From Phyto melanocephala (Eukaryota; Arthropoda; Insecta; Diptera; Rhinophoridae), in NCBI GenBank assembly GCA_941918925.1, contig OW799234.1, positions 74,358,543 to 74,422,542 on the forward strand: a stretch of DNA of 64,000 nt. Reading direction: 5' to 3'. Under the pieces are notes generated by a model, which was given only the letters and a program-made list of their open reading frames with translations, was not told the origin of the DNA and did not search any database. The translations under genes and the position numbers were made by a program. Of this stretch, positions 1 through 14,200 are shown one piece after another (position 1 is the stretch's first letter; every line of letters starts with the position of its first letter).

Positions 1-639
1 CCGAAATTTATTACATATAGTAAAACAAAAACTTTTCAGTTTACTAAAATCGATTGTTGTTGATGAAATGCTGACAAAATTTTGTGAAATGAAGTCAACC
101 ATACGATCAACTTTGTCTTTTTTGTCATTGGATAACCATATTTGAAAAAGATCTTTGCGAGAAATTTTAGTAGACTCCATGTCGTTTTTGAAAAATTTTG
201 TTCTGCATGGGCACTTTCGGGCAAAAAATTTTTTTATTTTCTATTAGTCCAAAGTCCAAATTTTACTAAACAAGTAATAAGATCATGGTAGTATATAGAA
301 GAAAAAAATATTTGTCTACAAAGTTTTATTTTCGTTTTAAAATATGTTACTTACAACCTTCCTGATGTAATTGCTAATAAAAACTACGTCCTTTATTCTG
401 ATAACTGAAAAATACACCGCGTTTACTCAAATGATAATACCAGTCTCAGTAAAAAAATAACTAATTAACTAAATTGCATAGACAACTTGTAATTGACCTC
501 TAAACATAAGCAATTTTTCAAGCGAAAAAAAACAAAATTTTTTTTCTTAATTTTACATGATATTCGTAGTACCGTTATAGTCGTACATATTTAAATTCCA
601 GCAAAAAATCATGAGAAATATCTTAGTTGGTATGTTCTT

Positions 640-1081
640 ATTTAAATTTTGTGGTCCAATTTGTTTCTTTTTATAACTCATTTTTGGGTTTTTGGCCAGC
701 CAGATTAAAGAATCGAACACCGTGCGTCTTCTTGAAACTACATGTTCACCAAATCCAATTCTTCCATCTTGAATAATAAAAGTCGGTAATCATCACATCG
801 TTTCTTGCATCATTAACTGTAACGCTGCAATTTTTATCGTTATGAAGAAGTGCGATCTTCACTGACACAGAAACACCTTTCTCAGTATCCACTTTTCACA
901 TATGAGCAGGTGGAATTGGTTGTTTCGTATGTCGATTATGATAACCATAAAGTGCTCGTAAATTACGAAACACATATCTCACACAGCATGAATTTTGATA
1001 ATAAGATTCAATGATTTGAAAGCGTTGATTCCTTGTAAGTCTATTCAAGCTGAAATGGTTGAATATTTTTAGTTTTGCCAC
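640..1081 (-). pseudogene. Mariner-like transposase remnant, internally deleted
   Basis: The minus strand opens with LTRNQRFQIIESYYQN and VFRNLRALYGYHNR, the N-terminal HTH region of an IS630-Tc1-mariner transposase. After a stop near 900, another frame reads TVNDARNDVMITDF, the block before the second catalytic Asp. The middle is missing and several stops interrupt it. It is dead. Confidence 0.6.
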
Positions 1082-1167
1082 ATATCAGGAATATTTTTTT
1101 TGCAATGAAATTCCAAAAAGCGAAAAAATCAGCTTTTATAAAAAATATATGGTGGGTATCAGAGAAC

Positions 1168-1585
1168 AGACTGAGACCATTCGCGTTTGCTGCCTATTTA
1201 CAAATTTATTGCTTTTGTATTGCCTTTGATTGATAATAAAATAATGTGTATTGAGATTTTTCTGCTTGTACTCTCAACAATCTTTTTTTGTAATGATGCC
1301 ATGATGAAAGGATTGAAAACATTCGCACCATTCGTTCAGTATTCGTTGACATTTGTGTGTAAAGTTTGTAAACAACCAGTTTTGATTATGTACATATGCG
1401 TATGTACATATATACATAAGAAAAACGATTTGGTAATTTCATTTAATTTTTTTTTCAACACCAACACAAGCTACATTTACAGTAATTTTTTCAATCACCA
1501 TTAAAACCATTCATACCATTCGCTCAGTATTCGTTGCTTATTCAATCAGCATTAAACCCATTCGCTCAGTATTCATTGCTTTTGC
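1168..1585. repeat. Degenerate repeats of a CATTCGCTCAGTATTCGTTG-type motif
   Basis: The motif recurs imperfectly near 1324-1350, 1508-1537 and 1560-1580, with a partial copy near 1177. No ORF fits it. Otherwise bases 1-640 and 1586-1940 show only AT-rich sequence with nothing recognisable. Confidence 0.4.
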
Positions 1586-2003
1586 GACTGTTAGTTTACT
1601 CTTGCAGAAGACAAGCAATGCATGATTCGTTATTCGTAACACTCCCTTATTGTGAAACATGTCATGCATTGATTTACTAAATTAATGTACAATGTCAACA
1701 AAAGGTTCTGTTTTTGAAATTGTATTCAATAACTATTTTATGTCAATCAAAGCGTTCTCTGGTGGGTATACAAATTATTCACAAACTTTCTTTGTTTCTA
1801 TTTTATCTTCAATCCGTACTTAAACTTTTTTTTATTAGAACTATAATTTTTGTTTAAAACAAATTAGAATGTTGCTGCTAAATTAAACAATTAAAAGTTT
1901 TATATAACTGTCTTAACACGTTTCTTTGGGATGAGGACAATTAATTTAGACCATTTAATATTCTATAATAATATTCTATAGTTTTAGTTTGTATTTCACT
2001 TAC

Positions 2004-2261
2004 CTGATCCATACCAACCATGTCCCTTTCCTGACTAACAGCATCCAAAAAGGCATCCTCCCAAAATTGCATTTGATTCCAAAGATTTGAACGATCTTTC
2101 CCCAACAGACCCTCAAACAAATAAACACGTGGACTATCGGGCGAAGGCGACGAAGAGGTATTTATTAAATGGCCACCCGTATAGCGAAAACCAGCGCTTA
2201 GGGTAGATTTGCCAGAAAACATATTGCCCGAACTACGTTTTGAATCCTTAGAGGTTGTAGT
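2004..2261 (-). CDS. Rab3-GEF: Rab3-GEF coding exon 17 (last exon in window)
   Basis: It encodes residues 1436-1521: [53 protein letters not shown] and GMDQ. It matches RVYLYEGLLGRD and [24 protein letters not shown] of human MADD. A canonical GTAAGT donor after CAG shows that more exons follow further left. The next expected block (MIDRY, then the DEDRLLATLL-like block) is not in bases 1-2003. Confidence 0.95.
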
Positions 2262-5200
2262 CTAAAATAATTTATTAAATTAACCAGTTAATGAAACGAA
2301 ATACGAATAAGATTAGCTGGGAAAAAATGTTTTGAAAAACAAGGACTGCTTCAAAAAAATACACTTAAAATATGTCCTTAAGAAGAAATTTACTGACACA
2401 TACAATTTATTTTTTGTGGTTTGATTACTTGATTGGTTTAAACCTGACATTTGATAATTCTTAATTAAATGAATAAGTAGACTTATGGTAGATGAAGAAA
2501 TTAATTTCTGCTTTACGAACAATTAGTACTTCATTAAACGATTGTACTTTGTACTTACGTTTTCGTATTCGGTATCGGAAACAGTGGAACGACAACTGGA
2601 TGGCATACGAACATTCAAACTGCCAACGGGTAGTAGATCACTAACAACCGATAGTGCACCCGTAGAACCAGCAGCCTACGTATTTATGTGTAGCAGAAAT
2701 AGATAGGAATTGTAGAAGAGTTGAGGAGATGGTACAATAGTATAAAAATATACAATACAACAATATTTGTCTATACACTTTGATTTGAAACATATTTTTT
2801 ACGATTAATTGTTTGTTCAACACGTATTACAACATGTATGTATGTACGCATGTATGTATATGTTTATTTTATGTATTGATTACTGTTTAAGCATAAGCAC
2901 AAATGAATACCTAACACACTAATTACGTTAAGTTCATAGTTTAAGCAATCTGATTATTAAATTTATATAAGCAAATAATAAGGGTATTCATGTTACCAAT
3001 TTTAGTATTGCGAAAATAAGTATTTATCTTTGAGTGGAGGTGAATATACGTTTTGTTGAAAAAGTTTGTTGAATTTTGTTTTTTTTTTCTAAATTTATTA
3101 AATTATTCGGGATATGATCCCATAATTTTTCGATATTATTTATTTAGTTGCTGGGTTTAAACTGGTTTTAACCCTTTTGACCCGACATTCGAATAGCAAT
3201 GCTAAAATAACATTTTTGATATCAGCAGGTTATTTAAGCAATATATAACTTGAAAAAATTGGAAAACTATTATGGGGGGCTTTTTCGCAAAAGGCACCAC
3301 TTGCAACAGAGCTTTCTTCGTCTGGTGAATCCTCGTTGTCGCTGAAAACATATACATCATTTGGTGCAAATTCTTTTCCCCAGAAAAATCTTCTAAATTG
3401 CTAGTACTATCAGCTTTATCTTCCAAAACTTTTCGAATGTCTTCGGGATCCATTTTCTCGGAAATAAAACATTTTCTTGAAGACAGGATATCATACTCAA
3501 CGGACGAATGGTACATATGTGTACCACCATACCATACGAATGGTACATATAGGTAGCATAAAACAAATGTTTGTTTATAAATATTTACCTGCCGTAAAAA
3601 TTTAAATTCTTCTTTATTTTGAATATTTTCTGCAATTTCGCGCACAATATTATGCAAAAACCAATTATACACTTCACTATGGTTGCGTTTCAAGTTACAA
3701 AAAATCGTACCGTAAATAGAAAAAACAAAAAAAAAATACGGCACATACTGGAATGTATTCAAGACAACTTAAAGACTATATGGTACTTTTCACAACCAAG
3801 CAACATTAAATTTGCAACTTTGAGAGATTTTTAAACTTTAAGTAGGGTCGAAAGGGTTAATGCATTTCTCTGGTGCCTATGCCAATTCTTTAGTAAACCT
3901 TAATTTAAAAAACAAAACCCCAATCAATAATTTTTCAATATATTTTTTTATTTGCTTTTAAAGTTTTATTTGTGTAGCAATAGTTGCTGTATTTTATGTA
4001 ATAACTTTTTTTTAATTTAGTAACGTTGTAAAACATATTTGTGTTACGAATTCTAACACAAAATTTACTCACTTGATAATTATTTATGCGAAATTGCGAA
4101 TTTGCATATGCATCTGTTATTATGCTTAAAAACATTTCACAATTTTGCAGGTTTTTAAATTGGTGACGTGAATACCGTTTATATATTATTTTGTGGTTAT
4201 TAAGTGTTATTTCTAAGGATTAATAGATATATACAAAAATATATATATATATATTTATGAGTTGATACTGAACACTAATTAAATGATGTTTAGATTTTGA
4301 CGATTTTTTATGACAAAAGCTTTTATTTGTTGCTAAAAATATTTATCGATTATGCAAAGTATAATATTTGAACTCAAGTCAAAATGATATCTAAAAGGGC
4401 TGGGATGACAACAAGACAACAACAACAACAACTAAATTGATTATAGCAGATAAATGATGAAAAGTTGATTAAAATTAAACGCAAGAATGTATTAAAAGAT
4501 TTCTATAAAACAAAACTTTACCAAAATTTTAAATATTGTTATAATAAAATATAAAATTTTTTAACAATTAATGCAAAATTCTATTGAAAATTTTATTTAT
4601 TTTAATTATCCATTTGATATAGAAATCTTTAGTCGAGAATTGGCACAGTTGGCAAATTAGTCATTTTCTGGCTAGAATAAGCCTTTCTTGAACACGCTTA
4701 TTCATTAAGCTTTGCATTTAACTATTAAACATTTTTAGATGTTTAAGCTATTTTATAAATTTTTGTAGGTAATTTTTGTTCTGGCTTTCATTCATTTCCT
4801 CGTTGATTAACTTCCTAAAATATTTGAAAATTTAAACAGGTGAAGGATATAACAAAAAAGGGTGCTATATCGACCGTACCGAATCTTAAAAAACCATTAC
4901 CATCATGGACATTCTAGATTTCATGTAATACGCCATTTTCTTAATTATTTACGACTCCATCTCTGATTTTGAAGTTTTGCGTATTAGGTTGTATTCTTCT
5001 AGGCATGCTCTTCCATTCAATACCCATATTGATGGCGTTAAGAAAACTGTGGCCATTTGCATTTTTCTAATAGTTTACCGTATTGTACTGGTTAAGCTCT
5101 CTCATTTGATAGCTGTAAGTACTACAATTGACTCATATATACAGCATTTAATCTAGGACGCCATATTGGACTTTTAATTGTTCATAGTTCACTGTATTTC

Positions 5201-8200
5201 ACTGCTCAACGCCTTTAATATAAATTCATATTGTATCTTGGTAATATAGAAACTGAGAAATTTTAATTTTTGTGTGTAAATTTTAGGATAAACGATAAAG
5301 TTGTGTGCCTACATCTCAGGTAGTTTCAAGCCAATTTGTTAGTTTGTCTTAAAAATAATTTCTGAGATTACGGATTATAATTTGGTGCCTTAAGACAGTT
5401 CAAAAAATATTTAGGAGCTTAAAAATGTTAATATATTTAAAAAAATATATGTTTCCACACAATTTGTTCCTATAACTTTGCCGATTAGTGATCGATTTAC
5501 CCCAAATTTTTCACAAATATCTCTAGAGGTATACATTTATATTTGAAAAATTTTAAGTTTTGTGGTAAAAGAAGGGGAAAACACGGACAGTCGTGTTAAT
5601 TTTTCATATCTTAGAAAGTTATAGGGCTGATTTTAAACACCTATCTGCTTCAAAATATTTTTGATGTTTTGATACTATACAAGACCTTAGCGATGTCGGA
5701 GGGCTTCAAAAAAATTATTCCAAAAAACACAAACAGACGTACAATGCTCAATCAACTCTCTTATTCATAGGTTTCAAAAATTGTATACATTATGGGATCG
5801 AAAATAAATATTGGAAAAATTTTACACGGAATGACAAACCTATATATACCCTTACACTCTTTTTCAAGGGTATAATTTAATTATAAACATTTAGGTTAGG
5901 TAGAACTGGCAGCTGTTGTGCAGCTCACTTGGGTCCTTATTTAAGAATATTGAAAAATTATTCCGATATTGGCCGTATAATTATTAAAATTTAAAATTCA
6001 GTTTTTAAAAAATAATTGTCTTTGTTTTTTTTTATTTTTTTTATTTTTTATAGAAATATTTTAACATTAAAAAAAGTTACTAAAAAATAAAAAACTCAAA
6101 AAATAATTAAAAAAAATAAAAGTTATGGTAGCTGTTTAATATTTAAAAAAAAATTGTTTAATTCAAAAGATTAAACTATTACCTCAAGAAATTAATTTCA
6201 TAATTATATTTCTAAATGATGTGTTCTTGTTTGCTGGGTAACTTGCTTAACAATATAACCGCAATTTAAGCTTAGGGCGACTACGAATTTAATTAACTGT
6301 TAATTTGAAGTCTGACTGGAAGTCAGTATTAAACTAAATTAATTATTTGAACAACTGTTTGCAACAGTTAAAAAATAATTTTTATTGTGTTTTAACTGAT
6401 TTTTATTTTCAAAATAAATAAATGGAATACTTTTTTAATAAACATCAGTCAGTTGATGTCATAATTATTATTATTATTATACACCAAAACTTAGCATTTT
6501 TTGATCAGTGAGAATTGGCATCTCTGTAAATAGATAAGAGATTTAAAGGTTTTTGTTTTTAATAAATAATGTATTTACTTAATTTGCCATAATTTTTTTC
6601 AAAACATATAAATAATTTTTATTAAAATTTTATTTGTATTGAAAACTTTTCCGAAATTAAATTAATTATTATTATTGACCTTATTTTGAATTCCTTAAAT
6701 GATTGAAATTTATTTTTAATTAATTGAGAATTTTCTGTCGAAATCTACCGTCAAATTCTGTATGCATCAGAATATTATTCAAAATCAAAGCATAATTATT
6801 CAGCAAAAAAACTTGATTCCTCAGCTCATTATTTTTTTTATCACTGTAGCTGTCAAAGTTCATAGATAAAAAACAAATTCGAATGTTAATCTTTATATAA
6901 AAAAAATTTAAACAACAATTTTTTGGAACTGTGATGGGTAAATACGTCTAATTCAAATCTTAAAATAAATAACAAATTTGCCCCGACTTAACAACTTTAC
7001 CGAAACTTGAATCGTTTGAGATGGTTCGAAAAGTAATTTTTCTATCCAGCATGGAGTAGCAAGTTTATAGATATTCTAGAGACCCGTATAAAGAAGTTTT
7101 TGAGACAGATTTAATTGATTTTATGTCTACTTCACTTATTCAACTTTTCATCATTTAAATTTATTGTGTTTTACATATGAATTATGCAAAAAGATAAATA
7201 TTTTAACTTGAATGATACATGGGGCTACAAGCATATCAACATCTTCTATGTAACTATTTATTGAAATGCTATATCTTTCTCTCTTACTTTATAAAATACT
7301 TACATCTGAATCAAAAGATGTCAGTTTACTGAGTAAAGCCGTTCTCTTCTGAGCCAACATATCTTTGAACATTTCTGTCGTTGATTGGCCATCTTGACTA
7401 TCGGCTGTTGATAGACGCCGTGAGGGACCACTATTGCCAGCAACTTGTGTAGGTCCTGATCTGTCAGTGTGTGAAGAACTCTTGCGGGATTCCTGCGGTG
7501 AAGCCCACTCACTTCCTAGACCCGATTGTGAACCATTTGGACTGGTGGGCGAGCGTAAGTTTTCACGACTACCCATAGGACTGGTAGCGTGGCTGGAGAG
7601 TAAACTAGAGGACATATCGCCAGCATCATTGATTTCTTTACTCCAGTAATGAGTATGCGCAATTTCCATCATTTGAAAAACCGAAGCTGTGCCACCCAAG
7701 CCGAAATTCGAAAAGGTAACTTCCAGGCCAGAGGTTACTGCCTGTAAACACTTCAGCATTCCCTTCCAAATAGGCTTAGTAACACACTACACCATAAGAA
7801 AAATACAAACAAAATTTATTTTGATTCAATTTTAAGAAACAATTAAGATCGTACCATATCATCGATATGATCATCGGGAGCTATTTTCTTGTCCAAAGTT
7901 TTATTAAGTTTACTCAAAACTAAGGTGCGATATGATTCATCTTCCATTAGTTTCTTAAAACGGTTCATTTTTAACCATCCTATACCTTCTCCTGCCAATA
8001 CCTGATTTGTCATGTCTTTAAGGAACATTTGATTTTCCGCATTACTATGGGATCTCTCTTGATTTTGTTGTCGTGTTATTTCCTCTTGTGTTTTATGAGG
8101 TCCAGCATGCTTTATAAGGGGTGTTCGTTCTACCAAACCTTTACGCCCTGGAAACGGATCGAACCCTAAGCCCGATTTCAATTTGGGACCCATCGTTTGT

Positions 8201-11200
8201 TGAGCTGAGGGTTGAGGTTGCTGTTTTTGTTGATTTTCTAAATGTGGTAGGAAATATACAAACATTAAGCTGTACTAGTTCATTCGTTGTAAATTAATTT
8301 ACTTTTTCCAAACATTCCCGAAAACATTGTGGAAGTCGATGAGGCTAAACCATTAAAATCACTGCCAATATTGGAAAAGAAATTTCCCGATCCAACACCA
8401 TGGTTTTGCATTTGTTTTTGTGTAGCCAATTGATTGCCTGTCCCTGGACTCTGCGGTTCCTCTTTTTCATCTAACTTGATTAGGCCCTTTTTGGTGGCTT
8501 CTTCTTTCGCTTTTTTCGTAATATCACCCAATGTCGATTTGCCAACATAACTTAAGTCCTCAAATGTGTTTTTACTGACACCAGCCGCTTGCTTGGATAC
8601 CTCTAAAGCTTGTTTTGACGCCTCACCAGCAGCTTTCTTGGCATGTAATGTAAGCTGTAAAAAATGTTGGAATTTTAGCTTCTGTAAGCGAGCTTTTAAG
8701 TATTAAAACTCAAGTGCTAAAATACTGACTACTCAATGTATAAAGTGCTTTAACAAAAATATGTTTATAAATATGTTTTAGCAAACTACCCCTTGTAGAG
8801 ATAGTAAACTTTGCAGTCTAGCAAATTTTTATTTAAAACAAAAAAGTAAATGAAAACAAAAGCGCTATAATCGGCCATGCCGAATCTGATAATACCCTTC
8901 ACCGCCATGTACATAGGTATAATGACCACATCGTAGGTTAGCCAGCACTTTATATTTCATGTTTATATTATTTCCGACGCCATCTTTAATTTAAAATTTT
9001 TACGTAGTTAACGTAGGGTACCCTTGAATACCCTTTTTATTTAATATCCATAATGTAGGTGTTAAAAAAATTCGTTCCGCCATTTTGTTTCATATGCGGT
9101 CTTGGATTTTACACTTTTTTTTGTAGTTTACTACATTGTACTGGTCAAGCCTTTTTATTTGATACCAATATTGTTGGGGTTAAAGAGAGCAAAGTTGTTA
9201 CTACTTTATTTGACTCATATATTTGCCACTTAATCTAGGACGCCATTGCGAATTTTTATCTTTTCATAGCTAACTAGACTTTTATACTGAAGCCCTTTCA
9301 ATTGATTCCCTTATTGGCTCTCTTGATTGTATAGAAACTGAAACATATCGATTTTCCTTTGTAAATTTTAGGAAAAACACCGAAGCAGTTGAACTTTGGT
9401 GTTTATATCTCAGTTGATTTCAAACCAATTTGCTAGATTTTCTTAGAAATAATTTCTGAGATGACGGCTTATAATTTTGTATCTTAATGATATATTAAAA
9501 AAAACATATTTTTTGTTAAAATTAATTTTGCCTATAACTGCCGATTAGTGGCCAATTTGTCTAGAATTTTTCATGAATATCTCCAAAACTAAACCAAATA
9601 TATAAATAGTAACAATCGTGTCTGTGAATTGCCCTAGAGCTGGAAAATTTTAATTTTTGTAGTAAAAATAAGCGAAAAAACAGGGGCAGTCGGGTAACTG
9701 TGTGATTTCCAATACCTATCTGCTCCCGAATATTTCTGACATTTTGACACCGTACACTGTTCCTTGAGATGTTAGAGTGCTTCAAAAAGTTGATTTCAAT
9801 ATACGCACGGACATTAGCGTAATCGACCCCCCTATTCAGAAACTTTCCGAAAATGTATACTTTATGGTGTCGGAAATGAATATTGTAGAGAATTCATACG
9901 GAATGACAGAATTATGTACATATACCCTTACACTCACTCTGAAGGGTATAAAAAAAAAACTAAAACAGTGTAAATTTACAGTAAACATAATAATTAAAAT
10001 TTTCAAAATGTAAACACTTGTAAGTTTGTTATAAAACATGATTTATCGCTATAGTGCATCAACGAAATAAAAATATTAAATTTTATTGTTAAAGAAAAGC
10101 ATTTCCAATTTATTTTTTACTTGAGTGCTTAAGGTGTGATTAATTTGTGTTATAATAATTATAAATAACTTATATCTACAGTATTAATTATTGTGAGCTG
10201 CCTTTACACCAACTTATATCTGATCTGAGTTGAGCTATTAAACAACTATTATACCAAAATTATAAAATTTATTAGACTTGACTTAAATATACTTTGTGGG
10301 AAGCTATTTTAAATGAACAAATTTAAATGAAACCGCTGCTACACTTAGATGAGAACTCAGATAGTGTAAAGATAATGAAAAATGATGCTGATCAATTAAA
10401 ATAATTGTAACTAGTGTAGTGTGTAAGTAATGTTAAATTTTTTTTTAAAAATTAGAAAACTTTGAATTCGTATCGTTAATATAGCAGTAAACTTATAAAG
10501 TTTATGATTTAAAATGTATTTAAAATATTTTTACAGCCCCTGAGAACTACAAAGTCTAGACAATTAATGTTTTTATATATCGCAAAAGCTCTTAAGAAGT
10601 TAATCTAAAAAATTTAGAATGTTTTAGTGAATACTTCTAAATAAAACGAATTTTAGATCAAATTAATTTTGTTAACCTTCTTGTGGCTGTCGTCTTCATC
10701 GCTGTCAATTTCATCCTTAAATAAAATTAAGAAAATTATATCAAACAAAAGAAACAAAATATTATGAGCTTTAAAATCAGTCATGAAACTAATCACTACA
10801 GCTTAGGGCGCAATTTGTTTATATACATATAACTAGTTTCCGGATTTAACAGTAGTTGTACAAAAGTTATTGGTAACGTTTTTTTTTTCTTATTTGAAAA
10901 CTGTGAAAACTCCTTATAGTGGACACTCTCTTTACCAGCCACCTTAATTTAATGGACAATAACTCTAAAGCGTAGCACGAAATAATAATTTTCATGCAAA
11001 TGAACTTTACATTAGTGGACACTCCCAGGGTACACTTAGACAGCTAGTGGTGCCAACCCAGCTGACTTTTTTTTTTGTGCTAGAGTATATCAAACAGCAT
11101 ATATAAAAGAGGGATTTAAGTCCAACAAATTGTCAAACTCCATATAAGAAAGAGATATGATACCTTATCTGGTTTTAGACAAATATTTTGTATATATTTT

Positions 11201-14200
11201 GGTTAAACACTCTCCATAATGTTGAAAGTTTCATAAATTACAAATCATTTTTATGGCGTCCAATTTGTAGATTTATGAAATTGTTCACTTGGCAACACTG
11301 AAGAAAGGCGGATTGATGGATTCGCCCCAAAAAAAAATTGAAAGTAGTATAAAAGAATTTTTTTCAAGCCTTCTAAATCAATAATGTAAAAGCTTTAATT
11401 CTAAATAAATCGATAAGTGTTAAAATATTTGTCATAAAATGCATGTAACATCATACAAAATATGAATGTGTCAGAAAATTGTTAAAAAATTCCGTAAAAA
11501 ATTCATTTTTATGTACTTATTTATATGTATTAATGAAATTGAAATGAGAAAACAAGAACAGTTTATCAAATTAACTAAAAAATATTAAGTTTTTTATTAG
11601 ATCTTCCCTTAGGTAGACACCTGTCAATAATGGAGAAATTTCAAACGACCATAGCTGTCAATTTTATTGAGTTTTTACTGTAATTTTGAAGTGAGTGTGA
11701 TTTCAATTGCTGGATTTCCTATATTATTTGCATGAAATTTTAAGTTTTACATACGAAAAAACTTGACTTGACTTGTCAGTACTCAGACATCAAGCAATCT
11801 GTGTTCCTATTGGCTAATCATTTTATAGTGCCAAAGTGATTTTACATGCAGGCTTGCAAATTCTCACATAATATATACTAGGGTGATCGACTCGGTTTTA
11901 CAACCGGTGGAAAACCCGGTTTTTTCTCTTTCAGCTGGCGGTTTTTTCAAAATGTTGATTTTTCGAATACCGAATACACCGGTTTTTTCATCCGAAAAAG
12001 TCGGTTTTTTTAAGTTTATTTTCATATATCTTTGTAACCAGTCGTACCATAGTATTTTTAGTACGCGAAAAGTTTCTAAAAATCAGAAAATAAAAACTAA
12101 TAAGTATTTTTCCATAATATTGTAAGAAAATTATTTGTTTAAAAAACAAATGTAAAATAAGAAAAATAATTGAGCTTAAATATTATTTTTTTTTTTATAA
12201 GATATAAACCTATCGTTAAAAGTTAAAGGTAATTGAACATTAACTTAGCTGATCAAACACTTTTAGGTAAAAAGTGTAGTTACAATAAAGAAAAACTAAT
12301 AATCTCTCCTTCCAGATCCCAATTTTAATTAATGGCATTAAGTGTCTGTCAACTTAAGTTTCGATTAAGCCATCGAACAAACTAGTTTACGCTTATATTT
12401 GTATGTCTGTCAGGGGTAAAAGAAAGAATTTTTAAAATTAAATTTTAAAGATTTTCTCCCTAGCCTTTAAAACGTATTTCAAATTACAGAAATAATTTCA
12501 AACAAAATACGTTAGTGCATATTAGTTTAAAAGATCTATTTAACATTTAAAAAATGTACAGAAGGAGATACAAAAATTTATAACAGCCTTATAAAAAGTT
12601 TAATTAATTTATTGTATTTATTTATTTTACTTGTAAAGAGTAACTTTTGTCCTTAAATTCAACAAATTAAAACCAAATTAGTCAACCGCATTCATGTCAA
12701 TTATTGCGTTATTGCGTAATTGTGCAGCAAAACGTATATAAACTGTAATAATGTAATTTTTAGGTATAAATTTAATTATAACCTTTTTTTACAATATTTT
12801 TTAATTTTGTCTTTAATAAATATTATATTTTATATATTCGAACCGGTTAACCGGTTTTTTTCTCAATTTTCAAAATAGCAACCGGTTTTTCTTAAATTCT
12901 AAATTTCAAACTATTTGAAAACCGGTTTTTCAAAAAAAGTCGAATAATTGATCACCCTAATATATACCGAATACCCTCAATGATCATTCTTGACCAAATA
13001 CAAGCATTTCTTACATTTGAAGCAATTTGGTATTAAAAAAATTTAAATAAATAAAGCAAAAATAAAACTTTGTCTATTTAGCGTTAATTTTGCGAATAGT
13101 TAATTTTATTTGTTGTATTAAATACTGTGTTCCAATTCAAAAATTTTTATTAGCCAACCCATAATGTAAGCTAAATACAAAAATCATGCGCATAACGTCA
13201 TTTTTAACTATGACATTCTTGATGCATAAAATATAAAACTTTTTATTAATTTATTAAAAGACCTAGACAGATCGGTATGAAACTTTATAATTACCAATTG
13301 ATAATAATATTTTAACTTTATATTATTAACAAAGTAATCGATTTGCGGCAATTTAAAAAAATTAGAAACACAAGCACATTTTTTTCGAATAAAGTTCAAA
13401 ATAAACAAGCTTTTGTGGATAGTAAGTACAATAGATAAAAGGAAACTAGAAATAAATTTAATTTTAAAAAAATTTAATTAAAGTGACTATTTTGTTAAAA
13501 TTTAATTTTTTTCTACAAAAGAGTAAATTAATAGCAACTTAGTGAAGTAATTAATAAATAAATAAAGTCAAGGGTGTCTGCAGTTGAGCATCATATTTAC
13601 AAACCTTTTCAAATGTATGACGCATTTTCTCATCAATATCTTCATCCACCGCATTCTAAAGTATTCATTTGTTATAATTTAAATCGTATTACAGATGTTT
13701 TTATAATTATATAAGTCTGTTTGATTTTAAAATATTTATTTGCAAATAGGTAAGTTTCGTATACGTAATAACATTGAAAAATAATTTTTAACTTAAAATA
13801 TTTAATAGAAAAAAAAATCGAACATCAAAACAACATTTATGTATATTTAGTTGAGAGTTTTTGGGATAAAGAGAAGTTACTCTCATTTTATTACGATCGG
13901 TTAAACAACTCACCTTATCCATATGAGCCAATATTCCCTCCTGGCTACTTTGTCGAGTAGTTTCTCTTACTAAGTCTTTGGCATGCGATGCTATATTTTC
14001 AAATAGTGATGATTGTGAGGACTGACGCCCTGGACTGCTAGAACTTGAACCAGAACTACCGGTTCGAGCCAAAATATTTGTAACACTGGGCTGCTTAACC
14101 GGAGTTATGGGTGGCTAAAAATGTTTTTCAAAAGATTAATAGAAATAATGCTACAAGAGATAGATAACAAGACTTTTTCTCTTTTTGAATATAGGAAATT

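Noticed and set aside
36..224. A 62-residue minus-strand ORF at the left edge
   Set aside because: It has no recognisable motif and is not a plausible Rab3-GEF exon.
11883..12125. An 80-residue ORF
   Set aside because: It is the repetitive left end of a hAT-like element.
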